DNA of 64,000 nt, taken from NCBI RefSeq assembly GCF_027922425.1, contig NZ_BSFQ01000009.1, positions 62,001 to 126,000 of the forward strand. The letters are read 5' to 3'. This DNA comes from Pseudonocardia halophobica. Its GTDB lineage: Bacteria; Actinomycetota; Actinomycetes; Mycobacteriales; Pseudonocardiaceae. Below are positions 19,346-28,047 of this stretch, one piece after another. The first letter of the stretch is position 1; every line of letters starts with the position of its first letter. Position numbers and translations under genes: made by a program. Under the pieces are notes generated by a model, which worked only from the letters and a program-made list of their open reading frames with translations, had not been told where the DNA came from and searched no databases.

Positions 19346-20443
19346 ATGGGCGAGCGGACACTGGTGATGGTCGAGGACCCCGAACTCCTCGACGCCGTCC
19401 TCCGGCTGGCGGCGGCCGCGGGCTGCGAGGTGCACCGGGCGGCCGATGCGGCGGACGCGCGGCGGCACTGGCCGGGCGCCCCGTTCGTGCTGCTCGACGA
19501 GGAGTCGGCCCGGCGCTGCGTACGCGCCGGCCTGCCCCGGCGCGCCGACCTGATGCTGGTCGGCTTCGACCGGGCGTCGATCGAGGCGTTGGAGTGTGCC
19601 GTCGCGCTCGGTGCGGAGCAGGCGGTCGAGCTGCCCGCCGCCGAGCCGCACCTCGTCGAACGGCTCGCGGCCGCGGCCGAGCAGGGCGAGGCCACGGGGG
19701 TGGGGCGGGTGCTCGCCGTCGTCGGTGGGAAGGGCGGGGCCGGGGCGTCCGTGCTGGCGGCAGCCGTCGCCGTGGTCGCGGCAACTGCGGGCGACCGCAC
19801 CCTGCTCGTGGACTGCGATCCGCTCGGCGGCGGACTGGACCTGGTGCTCGGTGCCGAGGAGGTCACGGGCCTGCGCTGGCCCGAGCTCACGATCACGGAC
19901 GGCCGCGTGCCCGCCTCGGCGCTGCACGCCGCGCTGCCCGCACCCGCGATCAGCCGGTCCGGTGCCGAGCTCGGCGTGCTGTCGTGTGCGCGGGAGGCGG
20001 CCGGACCGTCGGCCGGTGCCGTCACCGCCGTGCTCGACGCGGGCCGCCGGGCGGGCGAGACGGTCGTGTGCGACGTCCCGCGCTACCCCACGGACGCGGC
20101 CGTCGCGGCCCTCGACGCCGCCGACCTGACCGCGCTGGTCGTCCCGGCCGACGTGCGCTCCTGCGCCGCGGCGGGCCGGGTCGCGGCGGTGCTGGCCGAG
20201 CAGACGCGCGAGGTCGGTCTCGTCGTGCGTGGCCCCTCGCCCGGCGGCCTCGCCCCGGCCGACATCGCCGAGGCGCTCGGACTCCCGCTGCTCGCGTCGA
20301 TGACGCCGGAGCGCACGCTGGCGCGGCTCACCGAGCAGGGCGTGCCACCCGGCCGCAAGCGCGGCCCGCTCAGCACCGCGGCCCGAGAGCTGCTCACCGC
20401 GCTGGCGGGCACCGGGGCGCCGGACCTGCGGCGGGCCTCGTGA
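19346..20443 (+). CDS. ssd: Septum-site-determining / CpaE(TadZ)-like ATPase
   Basis: A 365-residue protein from ATG at 19346, with a GGAGGGA ribosome site 7 bp upstream. The N-terminal 120 residues are an atypical receiver-like domain. Then comes a MinD/ParA-type ATPase with a deviant Walker A, VVGGKGGAGASVLAAA (the second lysine-threonine pair is replaced), then LLVDCDPLGGGLDLVLG and VVCDVPRY. This matches the actinobacterial Ssd (Rv3660c) group, which localises tad machinery and has been linked to septum placement. It overlaps tadA by GTGA and heads the tad operon. Confidence 0.88.
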   Translation: MGERTLVMVEDPELLDAVLRLAAAAGCEVHRAADAADARRHWPGAPFVLLDEESARRCVRAGLPRRADLMLVGFDRASIEALECAVALGAEQAVELPAAEPHLVERLAAAAEQGEATGVGRVLAVVGGKGGAGASVLAAAVAVVAATAGDRTLLVDCDPLGGGLDLVLGAEEVTGLRWPELTITDGRVPASALHAALPAPAISRSGAELGVLSCAREAAGPSAGAVTAVLDAGRRAGETVVCDVPRYPTDAAVAALDAADLTALVVPADVRSCAAAGRVAAVLAEQTREVGLVVRGPSPGGLAPADIAEALGLPLLASMTPERTLARLTEQGVPPGRKRGPLSTAARELLTALAGTGAPDLRRAS

Positions 20444-21636
20444 CCACGCTCGTCGACCGCGTCCGGACCCGGCTCGCCGAGGACGGCCACGAGCCCACCC
20501 CGGCGGCCGTGGCCGACGCCGTGCGCGCCGAGTCCGGCGGCGTCGCCTCGGACCTCGACGTCCTCGCCGCGCTCCGGGTGCTGCGTGAGGAGTTGGTCGG
20601 GGCGGGCCCGCTCGATCCGCTGCTGCGCGATCCCCGCACCACGGACGTGCTGGTCTCCGGGGGCGGCATCGTGAGGGTCGACCGGGGCGCCGGGCTCGAA
20701 CCCGCGCCGGTCCGGCTGCCGGACGAGTCGGCGGTCCGGCGGCTCGCCCAGCGTCTGGCGCTCGCGGCGGGCCGCCGGCTCGACGACGCCAGCCCCTACG
20801 TCGACGGCTGGCTCGCGGGCGGTCCCGGGGGCTCCGGCGGGTCCCGCGGGGTGCGGCTGCACGCCGTGCTCGCCCCCGTCGCCGTCGACGGGACCTGCCT
20901 CTCGCTGCGCGTGCTCCGCCCCGCCGCGCACGACCTCGGCTCACTCACCCGGCTCGGCACGCTCGAGCCGGCCGCCGAACAGCTGCTGCGCGCGGTCGTC
21001 GCGGCCCGGCTCGCGGTGCTGGTCTCCGGCGGGACCGGCTCGGGCAAGACCACCCTTCTCGCCGCCCTGCTCGGCGCGGTCGACCCGGCCGAGCGGATCC
21101 TCACGGTCGAGGATGCGCAGGAGCTCCAGCCGCGGCACCCGCAGGTCGTGCGGCTGGTCGCGCGCCCCGCGAACATCGAGGGCGCGGGCGGGGTCAGCCT
21201 GCGCGACCTCCTCCGCCAGGCACTGCGCATGCGGCCGGACCGGGTCGTCGTCGGCGAGGTACGCGGCGGCGAGGTCTGCGATCTGCTGTCGGCCCTCAAC
21301 ACGGGTCACGACGGCGGCGCAGGCACCGTGCACGCCAACTCGGTCCGCGAGGTGCCGGCCCGGCTCGAGGCACTCGCCGCGCTCGGCGGCATGGAGCGCG
21401 CGGCCCTGCACAGCCAGCTCGCCGCAGCGGTGCAGGTCGTGCTGCACATGCGGCGCACCCCCCGCGGCCGGGTGCTCGAGGCCGTCGGTGTGCTCGGCCG
21501 GCAGACGTCGGCCGGGCCCGCGGAGGTGGTCGTCCGGCCGGTGTGGGAGCGCGGCCGCGGCTGGACCGCCGACCGCGACCATCTCGACCGCCTCCTCGCC
21601 GAACGAGGAGTCCCGGCGCCGTGGAGTGCGTCGTGA
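20440..21636 (+). CDS. tadA: TadA/CpaF-type secretion ATPase
   Basis: A 398-residue type II/IV secretion traffic ATPase starting at GTG 20440 (GTGA overlap with ssd). The N-terminal domain carries GPLDPLLRDPRTTDVLVSG, Walker A is SGGTGSGKTTLLAALL, the Asp box is ILTVEDAQELQ, Walker B is RPDRVVVGEVRGGE, and the His box is NTGHDGGAGTVHANS. It would form a cytosolic hexamer driving assembly of Flp/Tad pili together with TadB and TadC. Everything needed for ATP hydrolysis is present. Confidence 0.95.
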   Translation: MTTLVDRVRTRLAEDGHEPTPAAVADAVRAESGGVASDLDVLAALRVLREELVGAGPLDPLLRDPRTTDVLVSGGGIVRVDRGAGLEPAPVRLPDESAVRRLAQRLALAAGRRLDDASPYVDGWLAGGPGGSGGSRGVRLHAVLAPVAVDGTCLSLRVLRPAAHDLGSLTRLGTLEPAAEQLLRAVVAARLAVLVSGGTGSGKTTLLAALLGAVDPAERILTVEDAQELQPRHPQVVRLVARPANIEGAGGVSLRDLLRQALRMRPDRVVVGEVRGGEVCDLLSALNTGHDGGAGTVHANSVREVPARLEALAALGGMERAALHSQLAAAVQVVLHMRRTPRGRVLEAVGVLGRQTSAGPAEVVVRPVWERGRGWTADRDHLDRLLAERGVPAPWSAS

Positions 21637-21758
21637 ACGCCGTCACGACCTCGGACGCCGGGGTCGTCCAGGCGCTGTGGGATCGGGACCGGGTCCCCGG
21701 GCACCTCCAGCGGTCGTGCACCGAAGACTGGGTTCCGACACCGTGGGATGCGCCGTGA
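21633..21758 (+). CDS. 41-residue mini-ORF bridging tadA and tadB
   Basis: A 42-codon frame (VNAVTTSDAGVV...VPTPWDAP) whose GTG overlaps the tadA stop as GTGA and whose TGA overlaps the tadB GTG as GTGA. The double coupling is what a genuine small gene in this operon would show. However, its last 27 bp repeat the tadA end/tadB start junction (25 of 33 bases identical between 21610-21642 and 21732-21764, all eight differences transitions), so it may just be a product of a local duplication. I do not recognise the peptide. Confidence 0.4.
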   Translation: MNAVTTSDAGVVQALWDRDRVPGHLQRSCTEDWVPTPWDAP

Positions 21759-22561
21759 GTGCCGCGGTGCCGGCCCTCCTGGCGGCGGCGCTGGTGTGCG
21801 CGCCCGGCCCTTCGGCGCGCCGTCGGCTGCGGGTGCTCGCGCCGGCGCCGACAGCGCGCGTCCTCGCCGTCCCGCCGCTCCGGCTGCTGGTCGTGCTCGC
21901 CGGTGCCGGGCTCGGCCTGGTGCTCGGCGGGCCCGCGGGCGGGGTCGCGGGAGCCGGGGCGGCGGAAGTGGTCCGGCACCGGCGCGCACGGGCCCGGGAG
22001 CGGGCCGGAGCTAGCGCGGCCGCGGGCGAGTTGGCCGAGGCCGTGTCGCGGATCGTCGAGGAGCTCCGGAGCGGGGCGCACCCCGCGGCCGCGCTCGACG
22101 GCGCTCGCTCGGACGGTCCGTTGGCTGCCGAGGCGCTCGCTCCGGCGGCCGCTGCCGCCCGCCTGGGCGACGACGTCCCGGCCGCCCTCCGCCGCGGCGC
22201 CGCGGACCGCGGCGATCTGGTGGGGACCGAGTTGCGCCGCCTCGCCGGCGCCTGGTCCCTGGCCGACCGGCACGGCGCCCCGCTCGCCGACCTCCTGTCC
22301 GGCACGCTCGCCGACCTGCGCTGGCGGCTCGCCTTCGAGGCCCGGGTCCGCGCCAGGCTCGCCGGGCCGCGCGCCACCGCCGGGGTGCTGACCGCGCTGC
22401 CGGTGCTCGGGCTCGGCCTGGGCCACCTGCTCGGAGCCGATCCCCTCGGGGTGCTGCGCGGCGGGCTGCTCGGTCAGGTTCTGCTGCTGGTCGGTTCCGG
22501 CCTGCTGCTGGCCGGCCTCCTGTGGAGCGACCGCATCGCGACGGGCCCGGTGAGCCGATGA
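21755..22561 (+). CDS. tadB: TadB-like pilus assembly inner-membrane protein
   Basis: A 268-residue type II secretion F-domain protein from GTG at 21755. After an N-terminal hydrophobic segment (LLVVLAGAGLGLVLGGPAGGVAGAGAAEVV) lies the cytosolic F domain, with ELAEAVSRIVEELRSGAHPAAALD and LAGAWSLADRHGAPLADLLSG. A C-terminal pair of membrane helices follows (VLTALPVLGLGLGHLLGA, LLGQVLLLVGSGLLLAGLLW). With TadC it forms the membrane platform for the TadA motor. The stop overlaps the tadC start as ATGA. Confidence 0.9.
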   Translation: MSAAVPALLAAALVCAPGPSARRRLRVLAPAPTARVLAVPPLRLLVVLAGAGLGLVLGGPAGGVAGAGAAEVVRHRRARARERAGASAAAGELAEAVSRIVEELRSGAHPAAALDGARSDGPLAAEALAPAAAAARLGDDVPAALRRGAADRGDLVGTELRRLAGAWSLADRHGAPLADLLSGTLADLRWRLAFEARVRARLAGPRATAGVLTALPVLGLGLGHLLGADPLGVLRGGLLGQVLLLVGSGLLLAGLLWSDRIATGPVSR

Positions 22562-23304
22562 CCACGGCCGCCGCACTGGTGCTCCTCGCCCTCGCGCTGC
22601 TGGTGGGCGGCGCTCCGGGGGCCAGGGCCCGGTTGGGCGGCCTGGTGTCGACGGCCGCGCCGGCCGCAGAACCGGCCGTACCCCTCCGCCGTGGCTGGAC
22701 GGCGGTCGGAGGGCTGGCCGTCGCCGTCGTCGTCTGGACGGTGGTCGGCGGGCCCGCGGCCGGTGCGGCCGGCGTCCTCGGCGCCGTGGTCGTCGGTGCG
22801 ACCGCAGCCGTGGGCCTGCACCTCCTGGTGGCGCGGGCCGTGGCGCGCCCGGTCCGCAGGGCGGACGCGGGTGGCCTGGCGGCGGGATGGGAGCTCCTGG
22901 CCACCTGCCTCGAGGCCGGGCTCCCGGTTCCCGCGGCCGCCGAGGCGGCGGCGCTGCGGATCGAGGGCGAGGTCGGCACCGGCCTCCGCCGAGCGGCCGG
23001 GCTGCTCGAGCTCGGGTCGGCGCCTGCGGAGGCGTGGGGCGCGGTCGCGGCGGTACCGGGCCTCGAGGCGTTCGGGCGGGCGGCCCGCCGCTCGGCCGAC
23101 ACCGGCGCCGGGCTGGCGCGGGTCGCCCGGTCGGAGGCGGCCCGGCTGCGCGCCGGGCTCAGCGACGCGGCCGAGGCGAAGGCGGAGCGCGCCGCGGTGC
23201 TGATCGCTGCGCCGCTGGGTCTCTGCTTCCTCCCGGCCTTCCTCGCCCTGGGGATCGCGCCGGTCGTCATCGGCCTCGCCGGAGAGGCCCTGGCGCGATG
23301 GTGA
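22558..23304 (+). CDS. tadC: TadC-like pilus assembly inner-membrane protein
   Basis: A 248-residue F-domain protein from ATG at 22558. It has N-terminal membrane segments (ALVLLALALLVGGAPG and WTAVGGLAVAVVVWTVVGG), an F domain with GWELLATCLEAGLPVPAAAEAAA, and a C-terminal helix LIAAPLGLCFLPAFLALGIAPVVIGLAG. It is the partner of TadB in the Flp/Tad machine. The 185 bp that follow before the next gene contain the CCCCGA tract. Confidence 0.9.
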   Translation: MTTAAALVLLALALLVGGAPGARARLGGLVSTAAPAAEPAVPLRRGWTAVGGLAVAVVVWTVVGGPAAGAAGVLGAVVVGATAAVGLHLLVARAVARPVRRADAGGLAAGWELLATCLEAGLPVPAAAEAAALRIEGEVGTGLRRAAGLLELGSAPAEAWGAVAAVPGLEAFGRAARRSADTGAGLARVARSEAARLRAGLSDAAEAKAERAAVLIAAPLGLCFLPAFLALGIAPVVIGLAGEALARW

Positions 23305-23437
23305 CCGCTCCCCGCACCGCCCGACCTCCCCCGCCGCGCCGGCTCCGCCGACCCGGGAGCGCCCACGGCTGACACCCGGCGGGCGCGCGCCCCCACCCCA
23401 CCACCACCCGACCACTCGTCCCACCGACCCGATCCCA

Positions 23438-23477
<40 letters not shown>

Positions 23478-23489
23478 GAGGAGGACCCG

Positions 23490-23879
23490 ATGTCCCTGCC
23501 CGCCCTCGCCCTGCCCCGGCCCGAGCCGCGTCCCGACCCGCGGCCCCGTCCCGGCAGCAACGCACTTCGCACGTGGTCTGGGCCCGCCGACCTGCCGTCG
23601 CCCGTCGCGGTCGAGCGGCTGTCCGGCGCACCGGCCGACCCGGGCCCGCCCGACCGCAGCTCGCCGCTCCGGCGACTCCGCCACCGGCTCGCCACACTCC
23701 TCCGCGCGCTCGCGGCGCGGATCACCGCCGACGACCGGGGGATGTCCACCGTCGAGTACGCGATCGGGACGCTGGCGGCGGCCGCGTTCGCCGCCGTGCT
23801 CTACACCGTCATCAGCGGCGACTCGATCGTCACGGCACTGACCCAGCTCGTGCAGCGCGCGCTGTCGGTCACGTTCTGA
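23490..23879 (+). CDS. DUF4244 pilin-like protein (Flp-type)
   Basis: A 129-residue protein after a strong GAGGAGG ribosome site. Residues 1-80 are Pro/Arg-rich, then RITADDRGMSTVEYAIGTLAAAAFAAVLYTVISG forms the Flp pilin-like segment: a G/M-S-T-x-E-Y prepilin-type cleavage region followed by one hydrophobic helix, then a short tail. This is the DUF4244 family found in actinobacterial tad loci. It is the likely structural pilin. Its N-terminal leader is much longer than the 20-odd residues of classical Flp. It overlaps the next gene as TGATG. Confidence 0.85.
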   Translation: MSLPALALPRPEPRPDPRPRPGSNALRTWSGPADLPSPVAVERLSGAPADPGPPDRSSPLRRLRHRLATLLRALAARITADDRGMSTVEYAIGTLAAAAFAAVLYTVISGDSIVTALTQLVQRALSVTF

Positions 23880-24235
23880 TGCGCCAGGCCGAGCGCGGCG
23901 CGGTCACCGTCGAGGCGGCGATCGCGCTCGGCGCGCTCACCCTCGTCGTCCTCGCCGCGCTCGGCGCCGTCGCCACGGTCGCCGCCGCGGTCCGCTGCAC
24001 CGACGCGGCCCGGGAGCTGGTCCGCCTCGCGGCACGGGGTGAGGCCGACCGCGGGCGCGCGGCCGCAGCGGCGCTCGCTCCGCGCGGCGCAACTCTCGAG
24101 CTGACCGTCGGGGCCCTCGAGGTGCGGGCCGTCGTCACCGCGGCGCCGGTCGGCCCCGTGCCGATCCAGGTCAGCGGCACGGCGGTCGGCGCCCTCGAAC
24201 CCGGCGCCGTCACCGCCTCCGAGGCGGCCGCGTGA
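23879..24235 (+). CDS. TadE-like minor pilin
   Basis: A 118-residue protein from ATG at 23879. MRQAERGAVTVEAAIALGALTLVVLAALGAVATVAAAV is the TadE-type N-terminus: short leader, Glu at +5 of the prepilin site, and a hydrophobic helix. RCTDAARELVRLAARGE is the conserved segment after the helix. TadE-like pseudopilins are processed by the prepilin peptidase and inserted with the pilus. It is coupled to both neighbours by overlapping codons. Confidence 0.88.
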   Translation: MRQAERGAVTVEAAIALGALTLVVLAALGAVATVAAAVRCTDAARELVRLAARGEADRGRAAAAALAPRGATLELTVGALEVRAVVTAAPVGPVPIQVSGTAVGALEPGAVTASEAAA

Positions 24236-24669
24236 GCACCCGGACCACGCCACACCGCTCGGCCGCGTGCACCGGGTTGCAGGGCGCGCGCCGGTCGAGC
24301 GCCGAGCCGCGTTGCAGGGAGCTCCGTGACCGGGGATCCGCCACGGTGTGGGCGGCCCTCGCGGCGGCCACCCTCCTGGCGGTGACGGCCTTCCTCGTCG
24401 ACGTCGGCGGCGCGGTGCTCGCCCGGCACCGGGCGGAAGCGGCCGCCGATCTCGCCGCACTCGCGGCGGCCGGCGACCCCGTGCAGGGCGAGCAGGCCGC
24501 CTGCGCGGCGGCGCGCCGGGTCACCGGCGCCATGGCCGCCGAACTCACCCGGTGCACTCTGGACGGCTGGAACGCCCTGGTGGAGGTGCAGGTGCGGCGG
24601 CCGTGGAGCCTGCTCGCGGCAGAGGCGGCGACCGGCCGCGCCCACGCCGGACCGGTACCCGACACGGCC
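24232..24669 (+). CDS. TadG/Rv3654c-like pilus assembly protein; 3' end undefined
   Basis: Starts at GTG 24232 (GTGA overlap). RDRGSATVWAALAAATLLAVTAFLVDVGGAVLARHRAEAAADLAALAAA is the TadG-like helix and following conserved segment; WNALVEVQVRRPW closes the recognisable domain near residue 127. Family members stop soon after this, but here the frame has no stop until 28032, running antisense through the helicase gene. The end given (24669) is where homology-like sequence fades, so the true end is unknown. A lost stop codon or a frameshift is the likely cause. Confidence 0.65.
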
Positions 24670-25083
24670 TCCACGACGGCCACGGGAAGACCACCGAGCG
24701 ACGAACCGGTGAACGGTCGGGAAGACCCGGTGAACGGTGTCGCGATACCGGCCTCCGCCACCTGCAGCCGCCCGCCCGACGGCTGCCCGTCGATCGACTC
24801 CGGCACCCGCGCTCGTCGTGGGACCGGAACCGATCGGCGACCGCGTCTGGCGGGTCCCGCGCGGACCGGGCCTACTGAACACGGCACGGCGCGATCGACG
24901 AGCACGGCGGAGTCGGCAGCACCGTCCACGAGCACGCTCCCCAGACCGCGGTGGGACCGAGGCGCTCCGTCGCTGACCCCCATACGGACCCACCGCTCGC
25001 TGGCCGCCGCCGGCCGGTCCGGCCCCCGACGGGCCCGCCGGCGGCGGCCGACGACGTCCCCTGCAGTCGCGCCGCCCGATCGC
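24670..25083. other. Interval between the TadG-like gene and the helicase, with 12-bp direct repeats
   Basis: About 410 bp without a convincing gene. It contains two exact copies of CCGGTGAACGGT at 24706-24717 and 24727-24738, 21 bp apart from start to start. The rest is GC-rich, open in several frames by composition only. Confidence 0.5.
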
Positions 25084-27600
25084 TCAGCCGACCGCCGGGT
25101 GCCGCACCAGCGCGCCGATCACCAGGTCCAGCACGCGGACCGCGCCCGCCTTGTCCAGCGGGTTGTTCCCGTTGCCGCACTTGGGCGACTGCACGCACGA
25201 GGGGCACCCGGTGCGGCAGCTGCAGTTCCGGATCGCCTCGCGGGTCGCCCGCAGCCAGCGCTCGAGCACGGCGTGCCCCCGCTCGGCCAGGCCCGCGCCG
25301 CCGGGGTGACCGTCGTGGACGAACACCGTCGGCAATCCGGTGTCGGGGTGCAGCGCGGTCGAGAGGCCGCCGATGTCCCAGCGGTCGCAGATGGCGAAGA
25401 GCGGGAGCAGGCCGATCGCGGCGTGCTCGGCGGCGTGCAGCGCGCCGGGCAACCGCGCCGGGTCGAGACCGGCATCGGCCAGCACACCCTCGTCGATCGT
25501 GTACCAGACCGAGCGGGTCTCGAGCGTCTGCGCGGGCATGTCCAGCGGCACGGTCTCGAGCACCGTCCCGTCCGGGGTGCGGCGCTGGTAGCCCACGACC
25601 TGGCTGGTCACGCGGACGTCGCCGAAGTACACGGAGACCGGGCCGTGGTCGCTGCGGGCCCGCACGGCCACGATCTCGACGTCCGAGTTCGACCGCGCGT
25701 CGGTGCGCCAGTCCGGCTCCTCCTGGTGCACGAGCGCGACGCCGGCGTCGAGGTCCAGCTCGTCGACGACGTAGCTCTCCCCGCGGTGCAGGTAGACCGC
25801 CCCGGGGTGCGCGGTCCCGGGCGCGGAGGCGCCGTCGACCGTGCCGAGCATCCGCCCGGTGCCGGCCTCCACCAGCGCGACCTGCCCCAGCCCGGACCCG
25901 CGGATGTCGACCGACGCGGCGGGCTGCTCCCGGGGCGTCGGCCAGAACCAACCGGTCGGGCGCCGGCGCAGCACCCCGTCCTCCACCAGCTCGGCGAGCA
26001 CCTCCTCCGCGACGGCGCCCCCGAACACGCCCGCGACGTCCGCCTCGGTGAGCGGCATCTCGGCGGCGGCGCACACGAGCTGCGGCGCCAGCACGTACGG
26101 GTTGCCGGGGTCGAGCACGCAGCTCTCCACGGGCGCGCCGATGAGGGCCCGCGGATGGTGCACGAGGTAGGTGTCCATCGGGTCGTCCCGCGCGACGAGC
26201 ACCACCAGCGCCTCGTCCGCCGCCCGGCCGGCGCGGCCCGCCTGCTGCCAGAAGGAGGCGCGGGTGCCCGGGAAGCCGGCCACGACCACGGCGTCGAGCC
26301 CGGCGATGTCGACGCCCAGCTCGAGGGCGTTGGTCGTGGCCACGCCGAGCAGGTCGCCGCGCATGAGCGCGCTCTCCAGGGCCCGGCGCTCCTCGGGCAG
26401 GTAGCCGCCGCGGTAGGCCGAGATGCGCGGCACCAGGTCCGGGTCGACGTCGGCGACGAGCCGCTGCGCACCGAGCGCGGTGACCTCGGCGCCGCGGCGG
26501 GAGCGCACGAACGCGAGGCTCCGGGCGCCCTCCACCACGAGGTCCGCCAGCATCCGGGAGGACTCCGTCGACGCTGGCCTGCGGACCGGGGCGCCGTTCT
26601 CGCCGCTGAGCTCGGGCAGCAGCGGCGGCTCCCACAGTGCGACCGTCCGGCCCGCGCTGGGCGAGCTGTCCTCGGTCACCGCACTGACCTCGCGGCCGGT
26701 CAGCCGGCAGGCGAACTCGCCGGGGCGGGCCACGGTGGCCGAGGCGAGCACGATCGTCGGGCGCGCGCCGTAGCGCGCCGCGACGCGCAGCAGGCGGCGG
26801 AGCAGCAGCGCGACGTGCGAGCCGAAGACCCCGCGGTAGGTGTGGCACTCGTCGACGACCACGAAGGCGAGCTTGCGCAGGAAGCCCGCCCAGCGACCGT
26901 GCCGCGGCAGCACCGAGCGGTGCAGCATGTCCGGGTTGCTGAAGATCCACCGGGCGTGCCGGCGAGCCCAGTCCCGCTCGTCCATCGGGGTGTCGCCGTC
27001 GAGCGCCGCGGGCCGGACGTCCGGCAGGCCGAGCTCGCGCAGGGCCCGCAGCTGGTCGGCGGCGAGCGCCTTGGTCGGGGACAGGTACAGCGCCGTGGCG
27101 CGGGGGTCGATGGCGAGCCGCGACAGCACCGGCAGCTGGTAGACGAGGGACTTGCCCGACGCCGTGCCGGTGGCGACCACGACGTCCCGCCCCGCGTGGG
27201 CCAGCTCGGCGCCCTCGGCCTGGTGGCTCCACGGCCGCGCCACGCCTGCGCGGCGGAACGCCTCGACCACCTCCTGCGGCGCCCAGGCCGGCCAGGCCAC
27301 GGCCCGACCGGGCCGGGGCGGCAGGCGCACCGCGTGGCGCAGCGGGTTCGCCGCCTCGGCGGGGTCGAACTCGTCCTCGAGCTCCTCGGTGTCCCCGGCC
27401 GCTCCCGGCGGGAGGGTCCCGTCCGCCTCGACCTCGACCACGGGCACGTCCGGATCGACGCCGGAGCCCGCGAGCACCCGGTTCAGCAGCTCCAGCCCGC
27501 GCGCCGACCGTGGCGCCGGCGCGGTGGGCGCGACCGGGTCCGGCGGCCCCTCGACGAGCACCGGCCCGTCGCCCGCCCACCCGATCGCCTGGTCACGCAT
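25084..27600 (-). CDS. DEAD/DEAH-box helicase with C-terminal DUF1998 zinc domain (MrfA/Hrq1-like)
   Basis: An 838-residue SF2 helicase from ATG at 27600. Motifs in order: WSHQAEGAELAHAG (Q), VVATGTASGKSLVY (I), LYLSPTKALAADQL (Ia), VVDECHTYRGVFG (DECH, II), LASATVA (III), AYRGGYLPEERR (IV), GVATTNALELGVDIAGLD (V), and QQAGRAGR (VI). The C-terminus has the DUF1998 four-cysteine cluster CSCRTGCPSCVQSPKCGN. Relatives include Bacillus MrfA, which repairs mitomycin damage, and yeast Hrq1, so a DNA crosslink-repair role is likely. It is monocistronic and convergent with the tad operon. Confidence 0.93.
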   Translation of the reverse strand: MRDQAIGWAGDGPVLVEGPPDPVAPTAPAPRSARGLELLNRVLAGSGVDPDVPVVEVEADGTLPPGAAGDTEELEDEFDPAEAANPLRHAVRLPPRPGRAVAWPAWAPQEVVEAFRRAGVARPWSHQAEGAELAHAGRDVVVATGTASGKSLVYQLPVLSRLAIDPRATALYLSPTKALAADQLRALRELGLPDVRPAALDGDTPMDERDWARRHARWIFSNPDMLHRSVLPRHGRWAGFLRKLAFVVVDECHTYRGVFGSHVALLLRRLLRVAARYGARPTIVLASATVARPGEFACRLTGREVSAVTEDSSPSAGRTVALWEPPLLPELSGENGAPVRRPASTESSRMLADLVVEGARSLAFVRSRRGAEVTALGAQRLVADVDPDLVPRISAYRGGYLPEERRALESALMRGDLLGVATTNALELGVDIAGLDAVVVAGFPGTRASFWQQAGRAGRAADEALVVLVARDDPMDTYLVHHPRALIGAPVESCVLDPGNPYVLAPQLVCAAAEMPLTEADVAGVFGGAVAEEVLAELVEDGVLRRRPTGWFWPTPREQPAASVDIRGSGLGQVALVEAGTGRMLGTVDGASAPGTAHPGAVYLHRGESYVVDELDLDAGVALVHQEEPDWRTDARSNSDVEIVAVRARSDHGPVSVYFGDVRVTSQVVGYQRRTPDGTVLETVPLDMPAQTLETRSVWYTIDEGVLADAGLDPARLPGALHAAEHAAIGLLPLFAICDRWDIGGLSTALHPDTGLPTVFVHDGHPGGAGLAERGHAVLERWLRATREAIRNCSCRTGCPSCVQSPKCGNGNNPLDKAGAVRVLDLVIGALVRHPAVG

Positions 27601-27663
27601 ACGGTCGAGGCTCGCACACCGCACCGACGGTTCCGCGCGCACGCCCGGGAATCGGGCGCAAGG

Positions 27664-28047
27664 TCAGTCGCTGCCGAACGCCCCCGTGAGCACGTCGGCC
27701 GCCGACGCCACCGCGTCGGACTCGTCCCGCGCCTGCGCCCGGCCGCCCACCCGCGGCCGGCCGCCGAGCACCGCGACCACGAACCGCTCCTCCGGGCCGA
27801 GGAGCCCGGCGCTGTGCAGGTGGTAGCGGCCGGAGAAGCAGCACATCCAGCCCTGCTCGGCCACGGCGCCGGCGGCCGCACCGGTGGCAGGGCCCGGCGC
27901 GAGCAGCCCGAAGTCCTGGGCGACCCCGTCCCGGGCGGGCGCCGCGGCGAGGGCTCCGAGGAGCAGCTCGCGATCCGCGGCCGGCAGGTCGAGCACGTGG
28001 TCGTAGAAGCCGCAGACGGCCTCTTTCGATGATCGTTCAATCATCAA
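27664..28047 (-). pseudogene. C-terminal fragment of a beta-lactamase-like serine hydrolase
   Basis: A 127-residue ORF, beginning MMIERSSKEAVCGFYDHV. In class-A beta-lactamase-like secreted hydrolases a region of the type MIERSDNxAxxxLY is internal (the SDN loop), and VKxGWM plus a HSAG/RFVVAVL ending follow; here they read AEQGWMCCFSGRYHLHSAG and RFVVAVLGG. The SxxK half and the signal peptide are absent, and SDN reads SSK. I infer a truncated remnant. Alternatively it is a small conserved protein of unknown function. Upstream lies only the hppA promoter region. Confidence 0.5.
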
